A DNA stretch of 64,000 nt from the NCBI GenBank assembly GCA_021228405.1, contig JAJQRF010000016.1, positions 1-64,000 of the forward strand. The letters run 5' to 3'. Both the position numbers and the translations under genes were made by a program. The notes under the pieces were generated by a model, which saw only the letters and a list, made by a program, of their open reading frames with translations, had not been told where the DNA came from and did no database searches. Origin of the DNA: Pyrinomonadaceae bacterium. Its GTDB lineage: Bacteria > Acidobacteriota > Blastocatellia > Pyrinomonadales > Pyrinomonadaceae. Positions 37,006-45,965 of the stretch are shown here, in pieces; the first letter of the stretch is position 1; each line of letters starts with the position of its first letter.

Positions 37006-38424
37006 ATGAAAGACATCACCGAAAAAAAGGATTTCAACGAACATCCGGAAAAAAAATCCGCCACTGAACAAACATCGCGCTTGAGCGGTGCGGTCTTTTT
37101 CTTTCTTTGTCTGATTCCCGTTTTCTCGACGATTGCCTTCGGCGGCGTGGATGCGTGGGCGTTGGGTTTGAATTCGATCTTCTGTGCGGTTCTGGCGATC
37201 TTATGGCTTGCTGATTCGTGGATTTCAAAAGAGTTTCGCTATCATTCGAGCCTTTTACAGATTCCGTTGGTCGGATTGCTTATCATCGGAATAATCCAAC
37301 TTTTACCGCTTCGCAGTTTTGATAATTCGGGAAATCTTTTAAGCATTTCCGCCGTCAGTTCGCTCTCGCTCGATCCTTATTCGACGCGGTTTTTCGTCAT
37401 TCAACTTGTCGGTTACATAGTTTTCTTCGCCGCCGCGCTGACCTTTATCAATAATCAAAAACGGATGCAGAAAACCGTTTTGATAACGATAATTTTCGGC
37501 GCAATAATGGCTTTCGCCGGGATTTTACAACGTCTGGCAAGCCCCGACGCGATCTACGGCGTGCGCCCGACACCACAGGCGATTCCGTTCGCTTCGTTTG
37601 TAAATCAACATCATTTTGCGGCTTTTATGAACTTGACACTCGGTTTGACGCTGAGTTTGCTGTTTGGAAAAGCATTGAAGAAAGATAAAAGCCTGCTTTT
37701 GATAATCGCGGCTTTTTTGATGCTGGTCGCACTCATTTTCACGAGCTCGCGCGGCGGGATTTTGAGTTTTTTTGGTGTTTTGGCGTTCGTCTTTTTGCCG
37801 ATGTTTTTGAACAGGGATTCAGGTTCGGAAACTCACGATCAAAAAGAAAAAAGAGGTTTTCGGAACAAATTTTTATTACTGGCGGGAGCTTTCGCGGCGA
37901 TCTTCGCGGTTGTCGGGGCGGTTTTTTTACTCGGCGGCGAAAGTTCGCTCGTGCGCGGGATCGGTTTCAGCGGACAAGCGGATATTTCGAGCGGACGAAC
38001 GCATTTTTGGGCGATTGCTCTGCAAATATTTCTCGATCACCCGATTTTTGGCGCAGGTTTGAATGCGTTCGGCGCGGCTTTTACCAAATATGATACGTGG
38101 AACGGTGCTTTCCGCGTCGAACAGGCACACAATGATTATTTGCAGATTTTAGCCGATGCGGGAATCGCCGGATTTGCCTGTATCGCCGCTTTTATCTACT
38201 TTCTGTTCAAAAAAGTCTTGCCGCATATCGATTCGTCGATGAGTCATTTTCGACGCAGTGCGGCGGTCGGCGCGTTGGCGGGTTGTTTCGGAATTTTGAT
38301 TCACAGCTTTTTCGATTTTCCCCTGCGAACGCCGTCGAATGCTTTCTTTTTTCTGATGTTTGCGGCGATTGCGACCGTGACGATTCACCAACCTAAAAAC
38401 GAAAGAAGGCATCGACAGAGATAA
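37006..38424 (+). CDS. O-antigen ligase/polymerase (Wzy_C family)
   Basis: The 472-residue protein has about 11-12 hydrophobic segments and, in the long loop around residues 325-375, GRTHFWAIALQIFLDHPIFG then EQAHNDYLQILADAGIAG, the Wzy_C/WaaL signature with the conserved Arg and His. It either joins polymer to lipid or polymerises repeat units. It lies 11 nt after the TPR/carbohydrate-binding gene, suggesting a common transcript. Confidence 0.9.
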   Translation: MKDITEKKDFNEHPEKKSATEQTSRLSGAVFFFLCLIPVFSTIAFGGVDAWALGLNSIFCAVLAILWLADSWISKEFRYHSSLLQIPLVGLLIIGIIQLLPLRSFDNSGNLLSISAVSSLSLDPYSTRFFVIQLVGYIVFFAAALTFINNQKRMQKTVLITIIFGAIMAFAGILQRLASPDAIYGVRPTPQAIPFASFVNQHHFAAFMNLTLGLTLSLLFGKALKKDKSLLLIIAAFLMLVALIFTSSRGGILSFFGVLAFVFLPMFLNRDSGSETHDQKEKRGFRNKFLLLAGAFAAIFAVVGAVFLLGGESSLVRGIGFSGQADISSGRTHFWAIALQIFLDHPIFGAGLNAFGAAFTKYDTWNGAFRVEQAHNDYLQILADAGIAGFACIAAFIYFLFKKVLPHIDSSMSHFRRSAAVGALAGCFGILIHSFFDFPLRTPSNAFFFLMFAAIATVTIHQPKNERRHRQR

Positions 38425-38435
38425 TTCCGAAAACT

Positions 38436-41435
38436 TTATCTGACGCGGACGATTATTTCCTTCTTTCCGCAGGGGGCTTCAAAAAACACCTTAAATTCAC
38501 CCGTTTTAGTGCTGATCGATTTGATAACGAAAAACGCACGACCCGACTGCGCACCGATCTCAGGCTCGAAACTGACATCAATATCATTCGGATTTTCCGT
38601 CGAAGCTTCGAGGTCGCTGAGTTTTCCGTCCTTTTCAAATCCGACCAGAACGCCGACACTTCCGCCGCCGTTAAGGAGCGAAACGGTTTCCTGGCTGACG
38701 ACGATCGGGCAAGGCTGAATCGTTTTCGGTGCAAATTTATCGTCGACGATCACGCGTGGACGGTTTACACCGGAACCGAGGTTTTCGTCAACGGGCTTTT
38801 CAGCCGGTTTTTCTTCCGTTTTCCCGGATGTTTCGACTTCCTTCGGTTCCTTTGAAGGCGATTTGATCGTTTCCATTCTCGGAACGGAGATTATGATCGG
38901 CTCGAAAAGCGTTTTCGGTGCAGCGGAAGTTTTCGGCGCGGTGTCGCTATTTTCGGAATTTTTCGTCGGTTCGGATTGCTCGACCGTTTCGGTTTTTGGT
39001 TCGGAAGAATTTTCGGGAGTCGGTTGCGGCGAAGCCTGAACAGGGGATTCAACCGTTTTTTCGGTGGTGTTTTCGGGCGATGTTTGCGGCGTTTCCGCCA
39101 CATTCGGCGGAGGTTCCGGCAAGGGCGAAACTTCGGGCGTTGGTTGCGGAGTCGTTTCGGCAACGGGTTGGACCTGAGGTGTCAGCTCGGTTTTTGCCTC
39201 GGTAGTTTTTTCTGCGATTTTTTCCGAATTTGTTTCGGTTTTCGGAGTTTCGGTCGGTGTCGGTTGAGGAGTTTCAGCCGTTATCGGAGTTGGCAAAGTT
39301 TCGGGCTTTACTTCGGGCGTAGTTTCAGGGGTCGGGGAAACTTTTTCGCTTGTTTCTGTCGATTTTTCCGTTTGAGTTTCAGGAGTCTGTCCGGGCGTTG
39401 CGGAAGGCTGTTCGGGTTGTTTTTCAGCGTTTTGCGAAACGGTTTCGGCAAAAACTGAAGCGGGTTTTTGACCGATCTTGGCTTCCAAACCGTCCGTGCT
39501 TCCATTCAATTTTTTGTAAAGCAATTCGATCACGACATATTTTCCGCCGTCGGGATTGTCCTGCGGATAGCTTTTAATGTATGAATCGAGCGCGTCTTTT
39601 TCCTTTCCGTCCGCTTCGAGCGCGGTTCCGAGCCGCCACATACTCGAACGCCACCACGCACTTCTGTCGGGCAAAACACTGATGGCGCGTTTCAGGCGAA
39701 TTACCGCTTCGGCGGGTTTATTCTGTCGGTAAAGCGACCAACCCGCGAGTTCTTCGATGCGTCCGCGCAGAATGGCGGAAAGCGTCTGGCGCGGAATCGC
39801 GGGAACCAGTAAAAGTTGATTTCGCGCGATCGATGCTACGCGGCTCTCGTAAAGTTCGTCCGCCAAAACTGCCGCTGACGGATTGGCAACTTCAAGCGCG
39901 GTGTCACTGTTTCCGATCGCATTTTGCGCAAGTTCGTAGGCTTTGCCGATGGCGTGATTTTTTTTCAAAAGCTGGTCGGCGGCAAAAAGCTGGCGGTGAA
40001 GTTTCATTTTATCTTCGCCTTTGACGAAGTTTTCGGCTGATTCCGCAAGCGCGGTTTCATCCGCTTTGGGGTCGTTCAGTTTCAGGTTGAATTCGAGCAG
40101 GGAACGCAGTTTGTTTGAACTTTCGACATCATCGGCGGCAAGCGGTTGGAATATACCGGCACGGCGTTCGGCGGCGAGCAGTTCGATAAATGTTTTCGCT
40201 TCTTTCGGAACGCGCCCGCCGAGTTTAGTTTTGATATTTTCGCCGTCGATGCGGAAGTTTCTGGCGATTTCTTCGGCGGCTTCGCGGAAAAATCCGGCTT
40301 GCAGACGCATTGAAGCGATCTCGTAATCGAGCGTCGGGAAATTGCCGTATTGACGCGCAATAAGCAAGGTTTTTTCGGCTTCGAGCGGTTGTTTTTGCTG
40401 TAAAAGTCCGCGTGCGAGAGCGATATGCGCCCAGATGTAGCGCGGTTCGACGGCGACGGCTTTTTGCGCGAGTTCGACGGCTTTCGCGCCGTCGTTATGT
40501 GCCGCATACCAATATGCCGCACCGACGAGAAGCTGAAAATTGTTCGGGTTCGTTTCGAGAATTTTGCTCATTTCGGCTTCGGCTTCCGACTTTTTCTCGG
40601 AATCGAACAGCGCGAGCGCAAGACCCGTCTGCGCCAATTGATCGTCCGCACCGTTTGCCAGAATTTCACGGTAAAGCGCGATTGCTTCTTCGGGTTTTCC
40701 GACGGCGCGCTTCATCTCTGCCAAACTTCGTTTTGAAACAACGGAATTAGGGTCGAGTTCGAGAGCTTTCACATACGCCGCCGCCGATTCTTCCAACTGA
40801 AAATTCATCCGGTAAGCCAATCCGAGAGTTTGATGAGCGTTCGGCAGATTGGCATCGACGGCTAAGGCTTTGTTGGCGAGGCGTTGTGCTTCCAGGGCGT
40901 TTTCCGTGCCGAGATAAAAACCTGCGAGTCCGAGCAATTGTTTCGTGCTTACGCCGCTTTTTTCCTCGATGATCCTGGCGATTTCGACTGCCGCGGTGCG
41001 TTCGCCGCGCCAGAAAACGTTGTTCGGAATCTGTAAAAGAATCTCGCTGAAGAATTTATCGGAAACGGGTGTCGGGGCTTCTGTGACGGCAAGTTTGAAA
41101 AGCGCGATGCCGTCTGCCGTTTCGCTCAGACGAAGTTGTTCGTCGGCAATAGCGGCGCGCGCGCCGACGATCAATTCCAACGCGCGATTTTTTTCCGCGG
41201 ATTTCGGAAAGTTTTCGACAAATTTCTGCAAGGCGATAATTCGTTCGGCGTTATCGGTGAGGGCGGCGGCTTTTTCAAATTCTTCCTTTTCATTGCCGGG
41301 ATTTACTTCAGCAGGCGGAGTTGTTTTGACGAGTTTTGCCGGGGTTGAAGGCGATTTTTTGGCAGGTTTCGGTTTTTGAGAAAAAACCGTGAGCGAAAAG
41401 ATGAATATTAAAATAATGACTGCTGAATTTCTCAT
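38436..41435 (-). CDS. Large secreted TPR protein with Pro/Thr-rich linker
   Basis: The 999-residue protein has a signal peptide (IILIFIFSLTVFSQ), TPR-type repeats to about residue 620 (LPNAHQTLGLAYRMNFQLEE, YIWAHIALARGLLQQKQPLE and others), then about 190 residues of low-complexity Pro, Thr, Glu and Ser (blocks such as TPETTPEVKPETLPTP), and an IgSF/BACON-like C-terminal part with SVGVLVGFEKDGKLSD. The first Met of the open frame is TTG-encoded at 41444; ATG 41435 is preferred. It is on the opposite strand to the polysaccharide genes and converges on the ligase gene. A periplasmic or surface adaptor role is possible; function is unproven. Confidence 0.82.
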   Translation of the reverse strand: MRNSAVIILIFIFSLTVFSQKPKPAKKSPSTPAKLVKTTPPAEVNPGNEKEEFEKAAALTDNAERIIALQKFVENFPKSAEKNRALELIVGARAAIADEQLRLSETADGIALFKLAVTEAPTPVSDKFFSEILLQIPNNVFWRGERTAAVEIARIIEEKSGVSTKQLLGLAGFYLGTENALEAQRLANKALAVDANLPNAHQTLGLAYRMNFQLEESAAAYVKALELDPNSVVSKRSLAEMKRAVGKPEEAIALYREILANGADDQLAQTGLALALFDSEKKSEAEAEMSKILETNPNNFQLLVGAAYWYAAHNDGAKAVELAQKAVAVEPRYIWAHIALARGLLQQKQPLEAEKTLLIARQYGNFPTLDYEIASMRLQAGFFREAAEEIARNFRIDGENIKTKLGGRVPKEAKTFIELLAAERRAGIFQPLAADDVESSNKLRSLLEFNLKLNDPKADETALAESAENFVKGEDKMKLHRQLFAADQLLKKNHAIGKAYELAQNAIGNSDTALEVANPSAAVLADELYESRVASIARNQLLLVPAIPRQTLSAILRGRIEELAGWSLYRQNKPAEAVIRLKRAISVLPDRSAWWRSSMWRLGTALEADGKEKDALDSYIKSYPQDNPDGGKYVVIELLYKKLNGSTDGLEAKIGQKPASVFAETVSQNAEKQPEQPSATPGQTPETQTEKSTETSEKVSPTPETTPEVKPETLPTPITAETPQPTPTETPKTETNSEKIAEKTTEAKTELTPQVQPVAETTPQPTPEVSPLPEPPPNVAETPQTSPENTTEKTVESPVQASPQPTPENSSEPKTETVEQSEPTKNSENSDTAPKTSAAPKTLFEPIIISVPRMETIKSPSKEPKEVETSGKTEEKPAEKPVDENLGSGVNRPRVIVDDKFAPKTIQPCPIVVSQETVSLLNGGGSVGVLVGFEKDGKLSDLEASTENPNDIDVSFEPEIGAQSGRAFFVIKSISTKTGEFKVFFEAPCGKKEIIVRVR

Positions 41436-41502
41436 AACAAACAAATAACTAAAATCATATCACAAATTGCATTTGTTTCCCGACAGTTTTATCCTCGAAA
41501 CG

Positions 41503-42012
41503 ATGATGGAACTCGACGAAATCTGGGCGCAAAAACTGGAAGACGCGCTTGCCGCCGCCCGTGCTTCGGGACGCACGGACGTTGCCGAATATCTCGCGCT
41601 CAAAGCCGCCAACGATGCCGTTCGGCAAACCGGCGTGCAGTGGCTTTTCGGCGCGATGCTCGAAATCGCCGCACCCAATCCTTTTATTAAAGTCGAAAAC
41701 GAAACGGCACACCGCTTCAAATTTGCCAACGCGCAAATGGTCGGCTATCTGCTCCGCCTTCGTCAGGGAGTCAGATGTCTGACGCTCGAAGCGGGTTGGA
41801 CGCGCACGCCTAACGACGGATTTATGCGAAATAATGCGCTTGCCGCCGCCCGATTCACGCATTTCGGAATGGCGAAACACAATGTCGATCTGATCCTGCT
41901 CAAGAACGAAGATGTTTTGAACTGGTTTCTGATCGACGACTACGGAAGTAAAAAAATGTTCGATTCGACACATATTTCCGATCATTTCCGGATTTTCGCG
42001 GGCAATATCTGA
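41503..42012 (+). CDS. Conserved hypothetical protein
   Basis: The 169-residue protein has a charged start (MMELDEIWAQKLEDALAAAR), then ANAQMVGYLLRLRQGVRCLT, NNALAAARFTHFG and a C-terminal hydrophilic tail. No signal peptide, membrane segment or known domain is evident. A longer frame on the opposite strand lacks such features. It is divergent from the TPR gene with a short gap, so they may share a promoter region. The frame can be extended upstream to TTG 41467. Confidence 0.65.
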   Translation: MMELDEIWAQKLEDALAAARASGRTDVAEYLALKAANDAVRQTGVQWLFGAMLEIAAPNPFIKVENETAHRFKFANAQMVGYLLRLRQGVRCLTLEAGWTRTPNDGFMRNNALAAARFTHFGMAKHNVDLILLKNEDVLNWFLIDDYGSKKMFDSTHISDHFRIFAGNI

Positions 42013-42028
42013 TCGCAAATTTTGCGAT
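42012..42028. promoter_or_regulatory. 17-bp palindrome at the stop codon
   Basis: ATCGCAAATTTTGCGAT is a perfect palindrome with one central base, starting on the last base of the preceding stop codon. It is too short and without T-run to be a terminator, and could be an operator for the following nuclease gene. Confidence 0.35.
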
Positions 42029-42330
42029 GACCTGCATTTCTTCATTTTTAATTCATTAAAATTTTCTTACATTTTAAAATTAATTGTTGCCAACCGCAAA
42101 AAAATGAGTCATAGTTCTGTCTGACTTCTCTGGACGGGTTTTCGCAGCATAAACCCGAAACTTATCAAGTAATTCAAATTTAGAACTGGCTTTAGATAAA
42201 AAGTTTAGTGAAACTTTTCTCCCTGATATTTAACACGCCGGAGTGTGTAATTTGCGCTCTGCGGCGCGTTTTTCTCTTTAAATTTACCCAAAACAAAAAA
42301 TCCAAACTAAAAACAAAAAGAGGACAATCT
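42029..42330. other. Untranslated region before the secreted nuclease
   Basis: About 300 bases of AT-rich DNA without an identifiable gene. Apart from the palindrome at its left edge and a GAGG ribosome binding site (around 42320), I see two weak hairpins near 42240 (GCGC...GGCGC type) and nothing else. Confidence 0.5.
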
Positions 42331-43587
42331 ATGAAAAATAAAATTATTGCCGTTTTGTCGGCAGTCGTATTTGTGTGCGTTTTTTCGGTTTTTGCCCAGG
42401 CGCAAAACACCTTGAGCGAAGGCTTTGAAGCAGGCGGAAAGACCGCATATGCCGCCGCCAATGTGACGCTCGGTTCGGGAAGCTGGAATCTGGACGAGGC
42501 TTTGACGGGAAATTCGGCGAGCGACCGCAAAACGGGGTTGTGGTCGGCGCGTGTCCGCAACACTGGAAAAGTGACGATGAATTTCAACGTGGCGAGCGCG
42601 GGAACGGTCACGATCCAACACGGCGTTTACGGCTCGGACGGTTCGAGCACGTGGGAATTATGGCAATCGGCGAACAGCGGCGCGAGCTGGGCAAAGGTCG
42701 GTTCGACGGTGACGACAAGCTCGACCTCGCTTGCGACCGCAAGTTTTACGGTCAATACTTCGGCGGCAGTTCGTTTTGAAATCCGCAAAATTTCGGGCGG
42801 CACAAACCGCATCAATCTCGACAACATCACGGCGACGACTTACGGCGGCGGCGGCGGCGGTTCGTCGAGCGTTCATCTGACGATGGGAAATCCGTCAAAT
42901 GCCGTCACGAACATCAGTTCGCCGACGAATTACCTGATGGAAAAACCGCAATACGCGCTTTCTTATCACAACGGCAATAACATCCCGAACTGGGTTTCGT
43001 GGCATCTCGATTCTTCGTGGCTCGGTTCGACACCGCGTCAGGACGATTTCCGCGCCGATACGTCGCTTCCGGCGGGCTGGTATCAGGTTGGTTCGACGAG
43101 CTATTCGGGCTCAGGTTACGACCGCGGGCATATGTGTCCTTCGGCTGACCGGACGGCTTCGGTCGCAGACAATTCGGCGACGTTTTTGATGACGAATATG
43201 ATTCCGCAAGCTCCGACCAACAATCAGGTGACGTGGGCAAATCTCGAAAATTATTCGCGTTCGCTCGTCACGGCGGGCAATGAACTTTACATCATTTCGG
43301 GCGGACAAGGCGTTTCCGGCTATATCAATAACGGTAACGTTGCCGTTCCGACCAACACCTGGAAAGTCATCATCGTTCTGCCTGCGGGCACGAACGACGT
43401 TTCGCGCGTAACTTCCGCAACGAGAACGATCGCGGTCTTTATGCCGAACAATAATTCGGTCGTTTCGGATTGGAAACAATACCGCGTGAGCGTCGATTAC
43501 GTCGAATCGATGACGGGTTACGATTTCTTTTCAAACGTTGGCGACACGGTCGAAAACCAGATCGAATCGGTCGTTGACACACAGTAA
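42331..43587 (+). CDS. Secreted DNA/RNA non-specific endonuclease with N-terminal beta-domain
   Basis: The 418-residue product begins with a signal peptide (IIAVLSAVVFVCVFSVFAQA). Residues 25-165 form a beta-rich domain (GSWNLDEALTGNSASDRK, NFNVASAGTVTIQHGVYG, RINLDNIT) followed by a Gly/Ser linker. The nuclease domain has the DRGHM motif with His267 as general base, LMTNMIPQAP with the metal-binding Asn, and NLENYSRSL, the pattern of NucA/Serratia-type enzymes. Extracellular nutrient or DNA degradation is likely. ATG 42331 is chosen because it keeps the signal peptide and has GAGG upstream. Confidence 0.92.
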   Translation: MKNKIIAVLSAVVFVCVFSVFAQAQNTLSEGFEAGGKTAYAAANVTLGSGSWNLDEALTGNSASDRKTGLWSARVRNTGKVTMNFNVASAGTVTIQHGVYGSDGSSTWELWQSANSGASWAKVGSTVTTSSTSLATASFTVNTSAAVRFEIRKISGGTNRINLDNITATTYGGGGGGSSSVHLTMGNPSNAVTNISSPTNYLMEKPQYALSYHNGNNIPNWVSWHLDSSWLGSTPRQDDFRADTSLPAGWYQVGSTSYSGSGYDRGHMCPSADRTASVADNSATFLMTNMIPQAPTNNQVTWANLENYSRSLVTAGNELYIISGGQGVSGYINNGNVAVPTNTWKVIIVLPAGTNDVSRVTSATRTIAVFMPNNNSVVSDWKQYRVSVDYVESMTGYDFFSNVGDTVENQIESVVDTQ

Positions 43588-43594
43588 TAAATGA

Positions 43595-43713
43595 CGGAAA
43601 ACGGAAAATGGAAAATTAATGTTATTGTGGCACATTATCCTTAATATTGCTCTTTAATTGTCGATTTACAGCAACTCATTTTCCGTTTTCCGTTTTCCGT
43701 TTTCCGTTTTCTC
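43595..43713. repeat. Heptamer inverted repeat (CGGAAAA)n ... (TTTTCCG)x4
   Basis: The left arm holds CGGAAAA at 43595 and 43602 and TGGAAAA at 43609. The right arm holds four perfect TTTTCCG units from 43679 and a fifth partial unit. The arms are complementary and enclose about 63 bases. It lies between the nuclease and the zinc-ribbon genes and could fold as a large hairpin. Confidence 0.9.
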
Positions 43714-43780
43714 CCTTCCTGCGTTAGAATAAAAGCACTTACTTTGATTAAGTGGTTTTTAAACAGGAGAATTTTTAATA

Positions 43781-44515
43781 GTGAAGTCAGAATTAGAAAA
43801 GCTGGTAGAATTGCAAAAAACAGATACGAACATCCGTAAACTGAAAAAAGCTATAGAAACCGCAGAAGACAGGCGTGCCGCTATCGAACAAGAGTTTGAA
43901 CAGCACGCCTTTTCTATACGTGAAATACAGTCGAAGCGCGACGGCATTCAAGCCGAACGCGCCGAACTCGAAAAGCAGATCGCCGAAAATAAAACTTATC
44001 TCGAACGCGCCGAACGCAATTTGAAAAACGCGCAAAATCAGAAAGAATATGAAACCGCTATGCGCGAAACCGACGCTTTGCAAAAGCAGATCGGCGGATT
44101 GGAAGCGCAGGTGGTCGAAAAGATGACTGCGATCGATGAAGTCGAAGGCGTTTTAGCCGAACGCGCCGAGGAAATTAACAGTCTTGACGCAAACCGTGAT
44201 AAAGCCTTAGGCGAATTCGACGCGGAACTTGCCGAAAATAAAAAAGAATTTGAGGCGGAAACCGCCAAACGGCACGAAGTTTTCGTGACATTGCCGACGC
44301 AACTCGCCAATGTTTATAACCGTCACGCCCAGCGTAGCCGCGACGGAATCGCCGTTGCCGAAGTTGTCAACGGTTCGTGCAGTGCTTGTTTTATGAAACT
44401 GCGTCCGCAAATGCAGGTCGAAGTGAAAAAAGGTAATCAGATCATTACCTGTGAAAGCTGTTCACGAATTTTATACACCGTCGAAGAAGCGAAAAGCGCG
44501 ACCAAAGAAGGTTAA
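43781..44515 (+). CDS. C4-type zinc-ribbon protein with coiled-coil region
   Basis: Residues 1-170 are a long coiled coil (TDTNIRKLKKAIETAEDRRA to about NRDKALGEFDAELAENKKE). Residues 195-232 form a zinc ribbon with NGSCSACFMKLRP and ITCESCSRIL (two CxxC). This matches the CT398-like/zf-RING_7 family, whose members may act on RNA or flagella; function here is unproven. Start is GTG 43781, preceded by AGGAG 11 nt upstream. A terminator follows. Confidence 0.88.
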   Translation: MKSELEKLVELQKTDTNIRKLKKAIETAEDRRAAIEQEFEQHAFSIREIQSKRDGIQAERAELEKQIAENKTYLERAERNLKNAQNQKEYETAMRETDALQKQIGGLEAQVVEKMTAIDEVEGVLAERAEEINSLDANRDKALGEFDAELAENKKEFEAETAKRHEVFVTLPTQLANVYNRHAQRSRDGIAVAEVVNGSCSACFMKLRPQMQVEVKKGNQIITCESCSRILYTVEEAKSATKEG

Positions 44516-44538
44516 ATTCAAATTAATAGTTCGATTTG

Positions 44539-44566
44539 AAAAGGATGCTTTGCGGCATCCTTTTTA
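44539..44566 (+). terminator. Intrinsic terminator
   Basis: AAAAGGATGC and GCATCCTTTT pair around TTTGCG with a T-tail. Being close to symmetric, it may serve the convergent methyltransferase gene as well. Confidence 0.88.
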
Positions 44567-44576
44567 ATTGAGGATT

Positions 44577-45260
44577 TTATTTAACGGCGACTCCCGAAAT
44601 GATATATTTCCAGTTTTTCGGGACGATTCGTTCAAAAATGAGTTGGTCGCCGAAGCCGAGCAGGTTTCTTTGTCTTTCATTTCTGCCGAAAGTTCCTGCA
44701 AAACCGTGAACGTAAAGTTTGGTTTCGGAAAACGGCGCGAGAAAATCCTTCATTTCTTTGATCTTTATGTAACGCCACTCATTGCCCCAACGAATCATCT
44801 TTTTTCGGAGAAACATATGTGCCGGCGAGCCGACAAGATTTTCGGCGAAAAACAGTTCGCCGTTTTTTTTCAGAGCGCGATACATTTCTCCTCCGACGGC
44901 TTTCTTTTGCGATTCGTAATCATCGAGCACGCCGATGACCGATTTGAAAACGACAATGTCGAACTCTTCCGTGTATGGAATATCGAGCGCGTGAATCGTT
45001 TCATATTCGATCAAATGCGTGACGTTATGAGCGCGGTGAAGTTCGACGGCGATTTGCGAAACGCCCTGAAAATCGGAACAGACGACGTGTGCGCCTTGTT
45101 TCGCAAACCACAGCGAAAGCCCGCCGAAACCGCCGCCGATCTCCAAAACACGGGATTCGAAAAGTTTCTTTGCCGAATTTTTCTGCCAGAAATCGAGCGC
45201 GACCGACCAATTTTTCACGTCCCATTCAACGTATTTTAAGAGTTCGTCAGATTTTTTCAT
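44577..45260 (-). CDS. Class I SAM-dependent methyltransferase
   Basis: The 227-residue protein has motif I RVLEIGGGFGGLSLWFA, the following CSDFQGVSQIAVEL, and FDIVVFKSVIGVLDDYES with the motif IV position. The last 60 residues are basic (KKMIRWGNEWRYIKIKEMKD). It lies beyond the sugar transferase and DegT genes on the same strand, so it may belong to the same polysaccharide decoration, with unknown substrate. Confidence 0.85.
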   Translation of the reverse strand: MKKSDELLKYVEWDVKNWSVALDFWQKNSAKKLFESRVLEIGGGFGGLSLWFAKQGAHVVCSDFQGVSQIAVELHRAHNVTHLIEYETIHALDIPYTEEFDIVVFKSVIGVLDDYESQKKAVGGEMYRALKKNGELFFAENLVGSPAHMFLRKKMIRWGNEWRYIKIKEMKDFLAPFSETKLYVHGFAGTFGRNERQRNLLGFGDQLIFERIVPKNWKYIISGVAVK

Positions 45261-45305
45261 CTTTTGAAGGAGTTTTGTTCGAGGTTTTATCTTATAACGA
45301 TTGTT

Positions 45306-45965
45306 TCAGGAATCGCTAATCATCAGTTCGTCGAGCGTCGGTGGCGGAACGGTATTCGGCAGTAAGATCGCCTTAAATGTTTTGAGAATAATAGAAAGAT
45401 CGTTTCCGAAGCTTTTGCGGCGGGCATATTCAGCCCAGCCGCGCAGTTTAAAGGGAAGCAGGATTTCCTTGTAGAAAATTTCCTTGTTTTCCGCTTTGGA
45501 AAGAAGCCTTTCCTCGTTGCGGAGCCTGATCGAGATCGGATCGGTAATGCCCGGACGAACGGAAAGAATTTCGTTCCAGAGCGGATTTTCAAGATCGACG
45601 TATTCGGGCACTTCGGGACGCGGACCGACCAGCGACATTTCGCCGCGGAGCACATTCCAGAGTTGCGGAAGCTCATCCAGTTTGTAACGGCGCAGCCATT
45701 TGCCGACCTTTGTTAACCGCAGGTCGTTCGTTGCCGTCAGCCGAACGCCGCCCGCCTTGTCGTGCATCGATCTGAATTTATATAAAACAAATTCCTTTCC
45801 GCCCAACCCGACGCGTTTTTGGCGAAATAAAACCGCACCGTGCGAAGAAAATTTAATGAGCAGTGGAATCAACAGAAATAACGGCGATAAAAGAAATATG
45901 CCGGCAATCGTCAGCGCGATTTCAGCCGGACGGGAAATTCCACGGTTTTCGGCACGATCTTTCAT
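45306..45965 (-). CDS. Bacterial sugar transferase (initiating phosphoglycosyltransferase)
   Basis: The 219-residue protein has one N-terminal membrane segment (IALTIAGIFLLSPLFLLIPL) followed by the PglC/WcaJ-type core: FRQKRVGLGGKEFVLYKFRSM, VGKWLRRYKLDELPQLWNVL with the DE active-site pair, and RGEMSLVGPRPEVPEYV. It would transfer a sugar-1-phosphate to undecaprenyl phosphate. Since the WecA-like fusion can also start synthesis, two different polymers or two routes are possible. Its ATG overlaps the stop of the DegT gene. Confidence 0.92.
   Translation of the reverse strand: MKDRAENRGISRPAEIALTIAGIFLLSPLFLLIPLLIKFSSHGAVLFRQKRVGLGGKEFVLYKFRSMHDKAGGVRLTATNDLRLTKVGKWLRRYKLDELPQLWNVLRGEMSLVGPRPEVPEYVDLENPLWNEILSVRPGITDPISIRLRNEERLLSKAENKEIFYKEILLPFKLRGWAEYARRKSFGNDLSIILKTFKAILLPNTVPPPTLDELMISDS

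Noticed and set aside
25295-38424. Exosortase/PEP-CTERM system because of the amidotransferase, TPR and ligase genes
   Set aside because: No exosortase gene and no PEP-CTERM sorting tail are present in the window.
41455-42045. A 196-residue frame on the minus strand opposite the hypothetical gene at 41503
   Set aside because: The plus frame has more natural composition (Ala/Leu-rich helices, conserved-looking blocks) and a plausible start. The minus frame is Arg/Phe-rich, as in shadow frames elsewhere in this window.
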